A stretch of DNA of 64,000 bases from Apoda limacodes (Eukaryota > Arthropoda > Insecta > Lepidoptera > Limacodidae): positions 14,637,001 through 14,701,000 of the forward strand of contig OX291553.1 in the NCBI GenBank assembly GCA_946406115.1, written 5' to 3'. Position numbers and translations under genes: made by a program. This document shows, one piece after another, positions 37,103 to 49,008 of the stretch. The notes beneath the pieces are model-generated. The model had not been told where the DNA came from, made no database searches, and saw only the letters and a list, made by a program, of their open reading frames with translations. Position 1 is the first letter of the stretch. Each line of letters opens with the position of its first letter.

Positions 37103-37589
37103 TTATTTGTTGTGATACTTTAGACCTCACACACATTATGATCACTGCAATATTTAAGCTTGCATGTGTTACTGTTCTTACGATAGAGCAACTACATTGT
37201 AAGTTTGTACTTAAGTAAGCGTAGCGCCTGAATGCGAACGTAATTATTTTTCCATAATGTTACATGATTCATAAACTTATATTTAATACGTGTTTTACCA
37301 ATGACCAACTTCACCTAAGTGCCTTTTCATGGATTTTGTACGATTTTTTTTCTTTTTTTAAGTAGGTCGACTATTAATCATTAAATTGTAAAGCCTTATT
37401 AGCTATTATTGCTTTCCTTTAAGTTTTGTTGCTGCTATGTTACAACTATGATTTTTTTCACACACCCAAAAAAAGCCATTTAGCTGGCTTTTACTGGGCT
37501 ATAACAAAAATTTCACTTTAAAGCTTCATATTATCGCAAATCTCCATAACGCAGTGGGAGGTCCGGCGGGCGTTGCTTTCTCTACCCGT

Positions 37590-39166
37590 TCATAAGTCGA
37601 GTGGGCCAGACCGTATACCAGCAGTGGTGCTTAAGCAGTGGGCTCCTGAGGTATGACCTGTACTCACGCGCCTCTTCGCGCTTTCCTACCACACTAGGCA
37701 ATTTCCGTCTTCATGGAAAACTGCGAATGTGCACCCGGTGCCCAAAAAGGGCGATAGATCAGATACATCGAATCACAGGCCTATCGCTATTACCTCTCTC
37801 CTCTCTAAGGTGATGGAGCGTGTGATCAACACACAGCTTCTAAGATACCTAGAAGTACACGATCTGGTCAGTGACCGTCAATATGGCTTTCGCCACGGTC
37901 GCTCGACTGGTGACCTTCTAGTGTATCTCACACACCGATGGGTACTAGCCATTGAGAGTCAGGGGGAGGCATTGGCATGTAGCCTGGACATAGCGAAGGC
38001 GTTCGATCGGGTCTGGCACCGCGGTCTTCTATCGAAGTTGCCATCTTACGGAGTGCCCGAGGGTTTGTGCAAATGGGTGGCTAGCTTTTTGTCCGGCAGA
38101 CGCATACGAACCGTAGTTGACGGTAGTTGCTCTGATAGCATGTACATTAATGCTGGTATCCCGCAAGGCTCTGTGCTGTTTCCTACGGTTTTTTTACTGC
38201 ATATAAATGACATGTTGGACATCAACAACATACATTGCTATGCAGATGACAGTACTGGAGACGCTATTTACACAGGTCGTGCAAACATCCCTCGTTCCGT
38301 TGTGGAGGAAAACCGCGGAGAACTTGTGTCTCAAATCGAGACCACACTGTCCCAGGTCTCTGACTGGTCTGATACAACCCTACAAAGACACAAGTGTGCG
38401 CGTTCACCGCTAAGAAAAATCCATTCACTGTAGTCCCACAATTCCAGAACACTCCCCTCTCCATCTCCATTGGGATCCTTGCTGTCGACATCTCCAGCGA
38501 TGTTCAGTTCCGAGATCATTTACAAGATAAGGTAAAGCTGGCGTCTAAAAAACTTGGTGTACTCAACAGAGCGAAGCAGTACTTCACGTCGGGGCAAAGG
38601 TTGTTACTTTACAAGTCGCAAGTTCGGCCCCATATGGAGTACTGCTGCCATCTCTGGGCAGGTGCAACCGGATACCAGCTTGGCCATTTTGACTCGGTTC
38701 CACGACGGGCTGTGAGAATTGTCGACAATTCCAAAATCACTTGCGGTATCGAGCCCTTAAGTTTGAGGAGAGACTTTGCCTCACTGTGTGTGTTTTACCG
38801 CTTGTACAATGGGTTGTGTTCTGAGGAATTGTTCGAAATGATGCCCACGGCTACTTTCTACCATCGCACCGCTCGCCATCGGCAGGGAGTTCATTCTCAC
38901 ACTTTAGAACCTAAATGGTCGCGTACGGGTGCGGTTTCAGAGAAACTTCCTCCCGCGAACGCTTAAGTTGTGGAATGAGCTCCCTGCCAAGGTTTTCTGC
39001 AAGGACTACAGTATGTAGTTCTTAAGAAAGAAGTTATTAGATTTCTGAAGGGTCGGCAACTCGCAAGTGATACCCCTGGTGTTGCAAGCGTCCATAGGCT
39101 ACGGTGACCGCTTACCATCAGGCGGACCGTAAGCTTGTTTGCCACCTTAGTGGTATAAAAAAAATA
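37590..39166 (+). mobile_element. CR1/Jockey-like LINE copy with RT domain (family A, longest copy)
   Basis: Plus-strand, 5'-truncated. Frames encode [64 protein letters not shown] and HCYADDSTGD, all RT palm motifs. A second frame (38394-38966) encodes the conserved C-terminal part (KLGVLNRAKQYF, RPHMEYCCHLWAG). It ends in the family tail ccaccttagtggtataaaaa. Visible lesions are an in-frame TGA near 37650 and frameshifts near 38370 and 38930, so it is inactive. RT copies target-primed RNA in live relatives. Confidence 0.92.
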
Positions 39167-39179
39167 TTCGCAAATGCAT

Positions 39180-39440
39180 CGCTAAATCTAAAAATGGTTT
39201 TTACACAGCTATCCGAGAAAAAAGAATCCTCCCCACTTTACGAGTAAGGGAGATGCCCTCAAATATTTTTTTATTTACTTTGGAGGTCTAATTTATATGT
39301 ATACCCATGCCAAATTACAGCTTTCTAGTATTAATGGTCCCTGAGCTAAGCCACGGACAGACAGACAGACAGATGGGCAAACGGAGGGACATGGTGAAAC
39401 TATACGGGTACCTTGTTGACTATGGTACTCTAAAAATGAT
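39180..39440 (+). repeat. Fragment of a dispersed GGACAGACAGACAG repeat
   Basis: Contains ccacggacagacagacagac, gggacatggtgaaactatac and ttgttgactatggtactcta, an internal block of a common lepidopteran interspersed element. It directly follows the LINE tail. Confidence 0.55.
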
Positions 39441-42400
39441 CCTTGTTGTAGATCTCGATATTTAGTGTAGAACCTTTAATCTTTTAAGACATTTATTAAA
39501 TGCAATTTCATATGATAAGAAAAAATTGCTAGAATTTCGATATGTAGCCTTCTTTCGCTTGTTGGTGCCACAGGATAAAAACGGTGTAATAAAAATAAAA
39601 TAAATGTTCAAAAAAATACTGAAATATAGAGACTTCTGTTTGTCGTCTCACACATTACACAACATTACTCTAACAAGTTTTATACGAGGACAACCAAAGG
39701 CGTCCAATGTTACATGAAATGTCAAATTCTCATAACGCATACCTATAACTTTAATATCAAAACTTTAATGGAAGATTGATATTTATCTTCTCTTCTGTTA
39801 CAGTGTTCAGTTCACTGTCAAGAGTAGTCCATCAATCTTAACATCACATGCATGCCTGCTTTCCATTAAATAGCTACTCGTGATAAATGACGTTATGGCT
39901 TTGGTAAATCTTATAAGTTATGAAGGAGCAAATCATTTTGCTAGAATTCAAAAGCATTTGATTTAATCATAAGATTTCTGAACTGATCCTTTTTTAACAT
40001 GGCAGAGAAAATTTTGGTTATAATTATTTTAACTGACTGTACTATGATTTTTATAAGTCTTGTACATAATTCGGGACAACATGTACTGATATAGAAATAT
40101 ATTTATAATTTCATCAGTCATGTCATTACAAACATAAGTTCATAAAATTGTTGTTGCAACCGATTTTCCTTTACTAATTTTCTCATTTCTGTAAATTTTA
40201 AGTTCAATTTATTAATTACACAAGGAAATGTGTTAAAATCTAGTTTTTTGTAAATTATCACAAGATACTTAAAACTTTATAATTAATGTATGACACTTTT
40301 ATTTTACATTACATACCTATGAATATGTAAAAAAAAAAATTTTAAAAATATAAAAGAAATTTTATTTTCTGATGTTGATGAACAAAAGTTTCTTTTAAAA
40401 AAAGAAAAATCCACATAGTGCCTGCGTACAAGCATTACGGTAGGGTACCGTAAAATAAAAATAACCGAATCAGTAAACCGAAAAGCTAAATCCTTTTTAA
40501 GACTTATCCAACGACATCCCACTCAATGGGAATGCGTGAAATAATATTCTTGTAACAATAAATTAATTAATTTATTATTTTAACAATCAATTAATTATTT
40601 TTTTTTTTTATAAAATAACAAAACCGATCAATTGCTTGTCGTACACAGGTTGGAATAACTAGTGTAAGGTAAATGGATTTTGTCGAAATCAACTTCCTTT
40701 TAAGATATTTATAAAGCTTTGTTACTAATCGTGAATATTTAGTAGTTCATAAATTAGAGGTGGACACATTTTTTTAACTTTGGAAGCAAATAATTCGCAA
40801 ACTATACAACTTAGAGGAAAGGTACTTAGGAGCCTGAAATGCATTTTTTTTAAACCAAATAATGAAATTCTACAGAATGAGGTAAATATAAATTGTACAT
40901 GAAATTAGTGATGAAATTTGCAGAATCATACCTTAAGCATATCCCTATATTTACCTAAATATTGATATACAACTATATTCTTTAAAAAAGGTACTTACTA
41001 ATGTCTACAATTTAAGTCACAAACTCACAATAATATTAAAAATTTAAACCCATTTTATTTTATATCAACTTGAAACTAAACTCCGACCACCATGCTTACG
41101 ATTCTAACGATAATACTGAACTGAAATGACGTTTTTGTTTTTGCTGACCGCCAAAAACTAAAGCACAATTGCCTATTCAAAATTATTTGCAACATAATAT
41201 GTAACGTTGCACGTTCCAATTTCAAAATAAAATACAGTTGTCCATTATTAAAAAAAAAAATAGGTATTAGAACCTTAGCAATTAGATTTATTATTGGTGT
41301 CTAAATAAGAAAAAGCAATTTTAAGAAAATATAATATGTGCTTATTTAGTTTTTTGTTAGTTTGGAAAAAAAAACCGGCCTAGTGCGTGTTGTGCACCCA
41401 TTATTGTAGATACCTGATTGTTAACCTATTTGATTTAAATAAATTTTGGTTTTTAGTTAGTATTTACTAAGGTCTATTAAAACACAAATTGTTTTAACTT
41501 TAGAAGACAAGGTGAAAAATAAACAACCTCAGAGAATAAGTTACCTCAAAACTTCTTATATGTTTTTAAAGAATTTTTCAGGAATATCCCACAGATTGAA
41601 ATGCGTGAAAAACGGTTTACTCCCTAGTCCAATGTACCTATAGGTACCCTTTATTCTTTTTCCTGAACTTCATCACAAAATTAAGGTAATATCTTGTCAA
41701 ATTTTATCAGAATCGATAAAAAGACTTGACTTGACTTATAAAGAATTGTAAGGATGTGACATAGGAAAAGTTGGACATGACAAAACTACAAAGGCCTGTT
41801 AAAAATCCTGTAACACCAGTTCCCAGATATTATGAGGTGTAATCACGAAAGTTATTATGAAAATATTTCGTTATTGTTATTTGGGTATGGAACCTTTAAA
41901 GCAAGACATATTTAAAAGTGTCCAATAAAGCTCACAATGATTTTCGCATTTAATTGTTTACATTTATATTTTTGTCGAAGATGTAAATTAATATTTTTAT
42001 AACACCGGAGTCATTATCGACGCTCAAATTCAATTTCTCTGCGATTTCGGCATCAAATAAATAACTCAAACATCTTCTTATGCCATAAAATTATAGGCAT
42101 TAATAAGATTGCTCATTGCCTTTAATTGCAATGTACCTATTTAAAAATGTTGACTTTTACACGAGATAATTTCAGATTGCCTCACGATTGAAATTGGAAT
42201 TGTCATTAAGGACTGTTAAGGCCCTAGGTAGGTACTATATCTTTATCTAACAAATTAGATAAAGATATAGTATAGTATAATCACAATATTTTCTAGTCTG
42301 TAGAAAATATTGTGATGACAGATGCACGGACACGGCCCCACTAAAAGGGTCTAGTGCATAACGGAAATGAGTGATATTTATTTATTGTATTGAATGCAAT

Positions 42401-43204
42401 AAAAAATCTGGAAGAGACCATGTTTTCAACACTTGTTCAAATTTTTAAAGCATGTATTGCATTTTTTTGTAATGAGAGCTATTTAAATAATTAGAATAGC
42501 TTGTTATCTAGTGCATTGACTCTAAGTTGTAGCAAAAACTAAAAAAATGTAACTACAACACGGTAAAAAACGTTTCAAGGCGTCATTGTGGAATAATTTA
42601 CTAACGAAGTATATAACAAATATATCAAATAGTAATGTATATGTTATTGAGTAATGATTTTTAGTACATTTACATACACAAAGTTAGTATTAGAGAAATT
42701 AGCTTTCAGGCACATATCGCCGTCTTAATGTATCAGTATAGTTCACATACATCTTACTTCAGTAATTCGAAACGTGTATTTTACTTACTATGGGTGTCAT
42801 AACATTTAGGCTGGATCAGCATAAGCTTGCAATACGATGACCTGCTACTTATTTCGAAATAAATACCTGGATTATATTACAACAACGCTATTGTTAATAA
42901 TTTAAAAGAACAGCTTCATATTTAAATTTATGTCACTGATTACATTTACTACAAACCTCCGGAAGTAGGTGTTAGATTTAAAAAAAAAAAAGTAATCACT
43001 AAAGTATTAGTGGATGGTGGTCTATTGGCCAGTACAGCCTAAATATTTTTTTATTCAAAGGTATAGTAGGTTATCGCCTTTGCTATACGTGCTATTTACA
43101 AATTAGGATCTATACGATATCTCTGAGGAATAGCTTTAGGGAAGTAAATATTTTAACCTTAGCGTCGCAGTACATATATGAAAATCATTACATTTACATA
43201 AAAA
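39441..43204. other. No gene seen; twin hairpins only
   Basis: Very AT-rich spacer between the two genes. A short aaaccggcctagtgcgtg scrap at 41377 is a broken MITE end. The hairpins at 42.2 kb are listed separately. Confidence 0.5.
42233..42316. repeat. Two adjacent perfect hairpins
   Basis: Stem 1: TACTATATCTTTATCTA at 42233-42249 pairs perfectly with 42256-42272 across a 6-nt loop. Stem 2: ATCACAATATTTTCTA at 42280-42295 pairs perfectly with 42301-42316 across a 5-nt loop. They are seven bases apart. Confidence 0.9.
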
Positions 43205-43437
43205 TATCAAAGTTTCAGTAAGAAAAGTGACGTTCACAAAGTAAATACTAGAAGTAAAAATAAGCTGTTGGTGCATGATACACGTCTACACAAAATTAGT
43301 AACTATTTTATGGGGCACTTTTACAACAAAGTTCCAAATAATATTCAAAAGCTATCAATAAGTAAATTTAAATCTTTTATCAAACAACTAGTACTTTGTA
43401 AAAAATCATACTACAATATTTCAGACTATGTAAACTA
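43205..43437 (+). mobile_element. LINE RT C-terminal tail, frame still open
   Basis: One uninterrupted frame to TAA encodes NKLLVHDTRLHKISNYFMG, HFYNKVPNNIQKLSISKFK and KSYYNISDYVN. This is the usual C-terminus of insect CR1/Jockey-group RT proteins (FYNKLP ... FK ... YY). The family differs from family A. The rest of the element is absent. Confidence 0.7.
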
Positions 43438-44267
43438 AAAAAATCCATGGGACTGAAGATGCTTAGTTACAGGATGAATAGGAAAACCAAATTAAAAAGG
43501 TAAATGATTATATCAGCGAATTAATGACACTCAGTTACAGTATAAAATAACAGTTTCCATCGAGTATACATAATAATACATTGTACGATGGTGCTATCAC
43601 AGCCTTAACATTATTTTAATTATATCGTCTTTGATAAATACAACTAGGTCGAGCACTAGCGCCGCGACAAAATATAAGTCCAGCACCCCACCACTCTCCG
43701 TCTCGCCAAGCACCTTACCCTACAATTACTCCGCCTAGTCGCCTTCGATGGCCGACTGATCAAAACAATAATTTTCAAATGAAATTATTTTAGTTCGTGG
43801 TACTATGGTAAATATACATGAACTCTATTTCCGGCCTGTCCAAACGGGAGACCTATGTCAAAAGTTACCTACGTCTGGGATATGTGACAGATAGACAGTA
43901 CAGATGAATTATTGCTTAGCCTGAGAACATAACATAATTTCCAATTTGAATACATTTAAATTGATATGACATGTATATATAACGTTAGGTAGATTTAAAA
44001 CATATAGGTACTTTTGTAAATCTGTAATGGTTAAGCTAAGGTTCGCAAAGTGTCATTTAGCAAGAATAGTTTAGTTCTTGTCTTGTTCACCGACGGAATG
44101 TCGGTATATGGCACAATAAGAAACTAACCAGCTATAGCACCAATTTTATAACAAAATTGTACAAACTGACCTCATTGTTTTATTGGGATTGGTTTGGTTT
44201 AGCGTAATTAAATAATACTGCCATGATTATTTTGACATCTGTACAGAAACGTGCGTTTTTTGGCCTT
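43438..44267. other. No gene seen; one GC-rich patch
   Basis: 43645-43770 is GC-rich (gcactagcgccgcgacaaaa, ctccgcctagtcgccttcga) in AT-rich surroundings. No open frame of note and no repeat recognised. Confidence 0.4.
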
Positions 44268-45090
44268 TTTTTAACCACTTAGGTGGCAAACAAGCAAACG
44301 GCCCGCCCGCTAGCAACACCTGAACCATAACTTGCACGTTGCCGACCCTTCAAAAATCTAATAACTATCTTCTTGAAGAACATCATACTGTAGTCCTTAT
44401 TAGAAAATGCGGAATGCGAAAGGGCGATGGGGCAAAATTTGCAATTAATGCGAAATACCAACTGATATCGTGAATTTGGAGAATGACACTTACGCGGTTT
44501 AAACATTTTCGCGACTAGACAAAGATGAAAAAAGATCCAAGCGCCTTAACGAAATTCAAGAAGTGGCCTTGTCGTAGAAGGGGAGTAGGCGTTCGTGAAG
44601 ATGGACTCCTTACTCGTACAGTCAACAGCTGTGCTTCAGGATTCTTCTGGAGGTACCTCCTGACAATAGCATTGCTTGTCCACGTAATCAGCTCACTTTT
44701 CACCTTTAGTCTTTTATGCGTAGTTCGTTTACACAGTAAATATAAATGACAACAAAACACTCGCGTGAGTATATAATGGTGCGGCGATTGTCTTTAGTAA
44801 TTTAAAATGCGATAATTACATAGTTTTTAAAGCAATTTTAAATATTTTGAATAACGGCGTCGCGCGTTGCGTCGGTTGCAAATTGAATTGGCGCGAATGG
44901 CACACTGTATGGTCTCATAGAAAGCAGCGCCACCAGCGGTGGTTCGTGAGTCCTCATACATTCAATGAGCAGCCTAGATGGCTCTTCCCACTTCATCAGC
45001 AGCGCAACCAAGTACCTAAGCAGGGAGCTCATTCCACAGCATAAGCGTTCTTGGGAAGAAGTTCCCCTAAAACCGAATTCCCTGCCGATA
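44268..45090 (-). mobile_element. LINE family A copy split by an insertion
   Basis: The 3' end (T-run, ccacttaggtggcaaacaag, to ctgtagtccttattagaaaa) lies at 44268-44415. The consensus resumes at about 45015 with cagggagctcattccacagc and runs to 45090. About 600 bp of unrelated sequence lies between, including a 74-codon plus frame at 44525-44749 with a hydrophobic stretch (YLLTIALLVHVISSLF). I do not recognise that peptide and give it no function. Confidence 0.65.
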
Positions 45091-45689
45091 TGTTTATGTG
45101 ATGTATGCTCATGTCAATCAGCGGGAGAAACAGGCCATGATTTAATCGGCCATGATGTATATATTATACACTTAATGTCAATAGTCCAACTAAAAAGATG
45201 AGCCGAGATGTGTACAGCTGTGGCATATAAATTAATGTCTTTTTTTACTCGGCTGGATTATGACATTGAACGCATTGAAGCTGCGAACAAAAGACGTCTT
45301 TAGTTACTTAGGTACTTGTTCTTTCTTCGTGATATTACATTTTAGGATTTTGTAGTCACGCAAAGCCCAAGTTAATAAGGTGTTAAGGAAGTAGTAACCA
45401 GCAGCTAAAGTGTAACTCATGCTACCGCTGGCCGATGGGCATACAAAAAAGAATTTTAATTTCGTTACGGTTTGATTACTTAATTTCTCTATGCTTCTCG
45501 CAGTGCGCAGGTTCAATCTTCGTATTGGAGTTTCATTTAGCGTAACTCCAGTAGCTATACATTAAGTCGTAATAGGCAAATCCGAGTGCACTAGGTAGTT
45601 TTTTTCATGTTGCCCCATTTATCCACATTTTAAGTTTAATGTGTGTGATTATTTTTCAGATCAAACACCGTTAAAATCAAGTCAACCGA

Positions 45690-45938
45690 TATTCTTTATT
45701 TCCTCCTTGTACAAAACAATTTTCAATGTTACAAACCAATTATTTAGCATTAATTATAAGCTATAAATAGCTTTTCTGCTAAATAACGGTAACTTTTAGC
45801 AATAACGCTTTCTACTACTTACATGTATATTTTAGAAACGATATATAACGTTATAAAATTAGCTTGTCACTAGTCCTAAATAATTCTTATTTGTAACATT
45901 TATAAAATGTGTTTTGTACAAAGAGGAAATAAAGAAAG
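45690..45938. mobile_element. 250-bp MITE with 40-bp inverted repeats
   Basis: Left TTCTTTATTTCCTCCTTGTA / CAAAACAATTTTC; the right end, reverse complemented, is TTCTTTATTTCCTCTTTGTA / CAAAACACATTTT. The pairing continues into ATGTTACAAA. No coding capacity; target duplication not clear. Confidence 0.75.
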
Positions 45939-47040
45939 ATAGCTTTTGGCGGTGCTAAAGTTAGGTAGTGACTGCGCCTTAAGGATCTATCTATGAAATC
46001 TAATTATTTTTGTTTGTTTTCATAACATAATGTAAATAAATTTTAAAGTGTTCTATTCTTATTCCGTTGTTGGAATTGAAATTAAATCTGGAAAAAAAAA
46101 AACAGATTATCTATATTCTCGTCAAAGTCAGCACTCAATATTTGTAAACGCAGTTAGGAACAATAAGTTGTTAGCAACCGACTTCAAGGTGACAACAAGC
46201 CCAAATAGTCCCGAATATATTCAACCCAAGTTTGAACAATCCTATTGTTAGTTCCTAAAATATCACTTAAGTACGAAAATCTAGAAGATATCTTTATTTT
46301 CCCTATTTTGAAGATAATCGAATTCAACGATCATTAAATACTAAAGAATATTGATTGTTTTTTCCTTTTCTTTTCTTACAATAGAGATTTCTTAATTTGT
46401 CTTGAATTGTTATCTCGAACAACATTGTTTGTCTTAATTTTCTCGTCTTTATTTAATGTAATACTAACTTATGCCTTCGGTTGCGCCTGTGCAAAATTCG
46501 GTTAACGGCGTGGGAGTCCAACGGAAACTCCTAGATCATATAGTAAGGAAGTGAGTTATAGTGAGCTATCCTACGTTTCACCTTAAGAAAAAAACAATTT
46601 ATTTAAAAAAAAAATATAGATAACGGGGATGCTATGGTTGACAAATGCACTACTTTGCCATAGTTAACTGCTCACAGCCATTCATTAACATGTTTTGCTT
46701 GGTTGGGAAACGAATGGAAAATCATTGGCTTTCTACTTACAGGCCTCATATAACGTATGAGGGTCAACTACACATTTGCATTGCATATTTGACCTTGACT
46801 AGAAACAGTTCTTTTATAAACAGCTCCAATCTTCGAAAATAATTCATTGTGATAAATTTAAATTATTGATTTTTAAGTTAATGCAGTGAAAAAGAATAAA
46901 AAACATTTGAATTTAGGACTACGGTAAGTTTGCTGAAATACAGATATATTTTTACATATACAACGTTGCTTTAAACCTGAGCATAACTTTTAAAATTGAA
47001 AGAGTCTTTATATACCTATATATATATATATATATATATA
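45939..47040. other. No gene seen
   Basis: AT-rich DNA ending in a TA microsatellite at 47021-47040, which is the mariner MITE target. Confidence 0.5.
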
Positions 47041-47286
47041 CGAGGGGAGTTCAAAAAGTAATGATAATCGGATATTTCTAGTATTCACAAAAATCTAAAA
47101 AAAGCTAAGAGAGCTTGCTTAAACCTTCACTAGTAGGTACAGGTTAAAGGTATTTAAACACACGGTCACATTTTGAAACTTCATTCATTTTATGTCAAGT
47201 CAGAGCCAATCAAAATCAAAACTTCTGCATGAAAAATGTTCTAATGTTTTATATCGATTTATTACTACTTTTTGATCACACCTTGT
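47041..47286. mobile_element. 246-bp mariner-like MITE with TA target
   Basis: The left terminus CGAGGGGAGTTCAAAAAGTA resembles mariner inverted repeats. The right terminus, reverse complemented, is CAAGGTGTGATCAAAAAGTA. TA flanks both ends (47039-47040 and 47287-47288). It is inserted at the edge of a TA microsatellite. No transposase. Confidence 0.75.
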
Positions 47287-47289
47287 ATA

Positions 47290-47620
47290 TAGCATATTTG
47301 ACAAAGCCACACGCAGCGCTGTCTGGTGCCAAACTAAGAAAGGCGTGTGTTTGTAGAGCCAGTCTACTCATGTAAATACTTATATATTCTTTTTTTTGTA
47401 ATAACATTTCTTTTTTTTATACCACTAAGATGACAAACAAACTCACGGTCCGCGTGATAGTAAGCGTTACCGCAGCCTTCTTATTCATTTTATATCCATT
47501 AATTATTAACTTAACTTAAACTTAAAACAAATTCAAATGTTTATCACATTATTTTTTGTCTAGTGAAGTGATCGAACCAACACTTCTCGCTTCAGAAGGC
47601 GGTAGCATTCCTAAGTTAAC
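47290..47620 (-). mobile_element. SINE family S copy interrupted by a LINE tail
   Basis: SINE 3' part at 47300-47400 (acacgcagcgctgtctggtg, gtaaatacttatatattc) and tRNA-like head at 47545-47615 (tagtgaagtgatcgaaccaa). Between them, 47410-47478 is a minus-strand LINE family A tail (ttttataccactaagatgac to gcgtgatagtaagcgttacc). The LINE therefore inserted after the SINE. Confidence 0.6.
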
Positions 47621-48004
47621 CACTGAAATCAAATATGTGTCATATATATTGCACACGATTAATTTAATACTACGTGAAATCAATAAAATTGCTGCCAAAA
47701 CTTGTAAATTATATTTAAAGGTATGATATGCAATGTTATGACAATCCATAATGTCTGACACCTAAAAGATAATGTAAAAAGAATAACTAAACATAAAAGT
47801 GGCGTAAATAAGTAGTTTTGAGGTCTTTCAAAAAAGGTTAATATCTCAAAAACTAAGATACTTTTGCAGAGTCATATTTAATACTTTGGGTGGTCATAAT
47901 CTTGAATGTCACACCTTAAAGTTTGATGCATTAGCTTTGGGACATCCTGTATAACCCAATAAATAACACTACGGTATGCCAATGGTTAATAATGTTTAAT
48001 CATG
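47621..48004. other. No gene seen
   Basis: AT-rich; 47780-47955 has ggttaatatctcaaaaacta and gggacatcctgtata, phrases that look like part of a dispersed repeat. Confidence 0.4.
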
Positions 48005-48772
48005 TCATTCCCGCTAGTACACCCAATTAGTTCAACCGTTGAACTAATGGGATTTTTTTATAATATATAAAAAATATAGATATAGTCCTTTATAGTTTGA
48101 CAGCTGTCATTCAAAATAGTATTTTTTTTTAAATACTTTGATTTTGATTGAGAAAACTTCAAAAATATTTTAAGAAATTAAAAATATAACATATTTTAAA
48201 AAAATATTAAAAAATTTAAAATACCTATTTAAAAAAAATATTAAATAGTAAATAAGAATTAACTCCTACCCATACCCAATTAGATAATAATTATAATAAA
48301 TAGTATTAAAAAAAAAATTGTTTAATTGGTACACGGACCTAAAATAGGTCCGTGAATTGGTACTGCATTTAAATATGTGTTTCAATTTTTATTAATAAAA
48401 TGACATTGCATAACGACTTGAATAAACAATTTTTGTAGTACCACAATACCTGAGTAATAGTTGTATAGTATAATACCTGAAAAAGTAACTGACCAATGAG
48501 GTTTTAATAATTTTCGTTTTTAAATAAACAGGTGTTTAATTTTTTGTTTTATTTCAGGAAAAAATTATGAATTGTTAACGTAAATAAATAAGATTAAGTA
48601 CAAATACATACATTTAATCTTTTAAATCAACTGAATCAGCTCCTGTGATTTAGTTCAACTAGATTGTCCCAGTAGTTCAACTCTTAAAAAAATTATTCAT
48701 AGTTGAACTACTGCAACCAAAAACTCCCATTAGTTCAATGGTTGTACTAATTGGGTGTACTAGTGGGAATGA
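48005..48772. mobile_element. 768-bp element with about 50-bp terminal inverted repeats
   Basis: Left TCATTCCCGCTAGTACACCC / AATTAGTTCAACCGTTGAAC; the right end, reverse complemented, is TCATTCCCACTAGTACACCC / AATTAGTACAACCATTGAAC, near-identical for about 50 bp. Inside are a perfect palindrome (CACGGACCT...AGGTCCGTG at 48332-48354) and several AGTTCAACT/AGTTGAACT motifs. No transposase frame. It ends about 240 bp before the Osiris ATG. Confidence 0.85.
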
Positions 48773-48939
48773 TCCGTTTAATCGACCACTTACAAGGATT
48801 TACAATAGATTCAGACAGAAATTAATATATATAAATATATATAACACTATAAGTATTCGAGCAATACTTACGATATAAGTGTAATTACAAAGTTAACGTT
48901 AATCAATCAAATATAACGAAGACAAATATTTAAAGAAAT

Positions 48940-49008
48940 TTATTATATTTTCCAGAAAATTCAATTTCGTCACTCGGCCCAGCAAGATATGGCCCAACAA
49001 AGAATAAA
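48940..49008 (+). promoter_or_regulatory. Osiris 5' leader with possible splice acceptor
   Basis: ATTATATTTTCCAG at about 48943-48956 looks like a splice acceptor about 50 nt before the first ATG. This suggests a 5'-UTR intron and a more distant promoter. TA-rich stretches at 48826-48843 could instead be a TATA region. Neither is proven. Confidence 0.3.

Noticed and set aside
42233..42316. microRNA precursor pair
   Set aside because: Stems of 16-17 bp with very short loops are too small for an animal pre-miRNA; kept only as hairpins.
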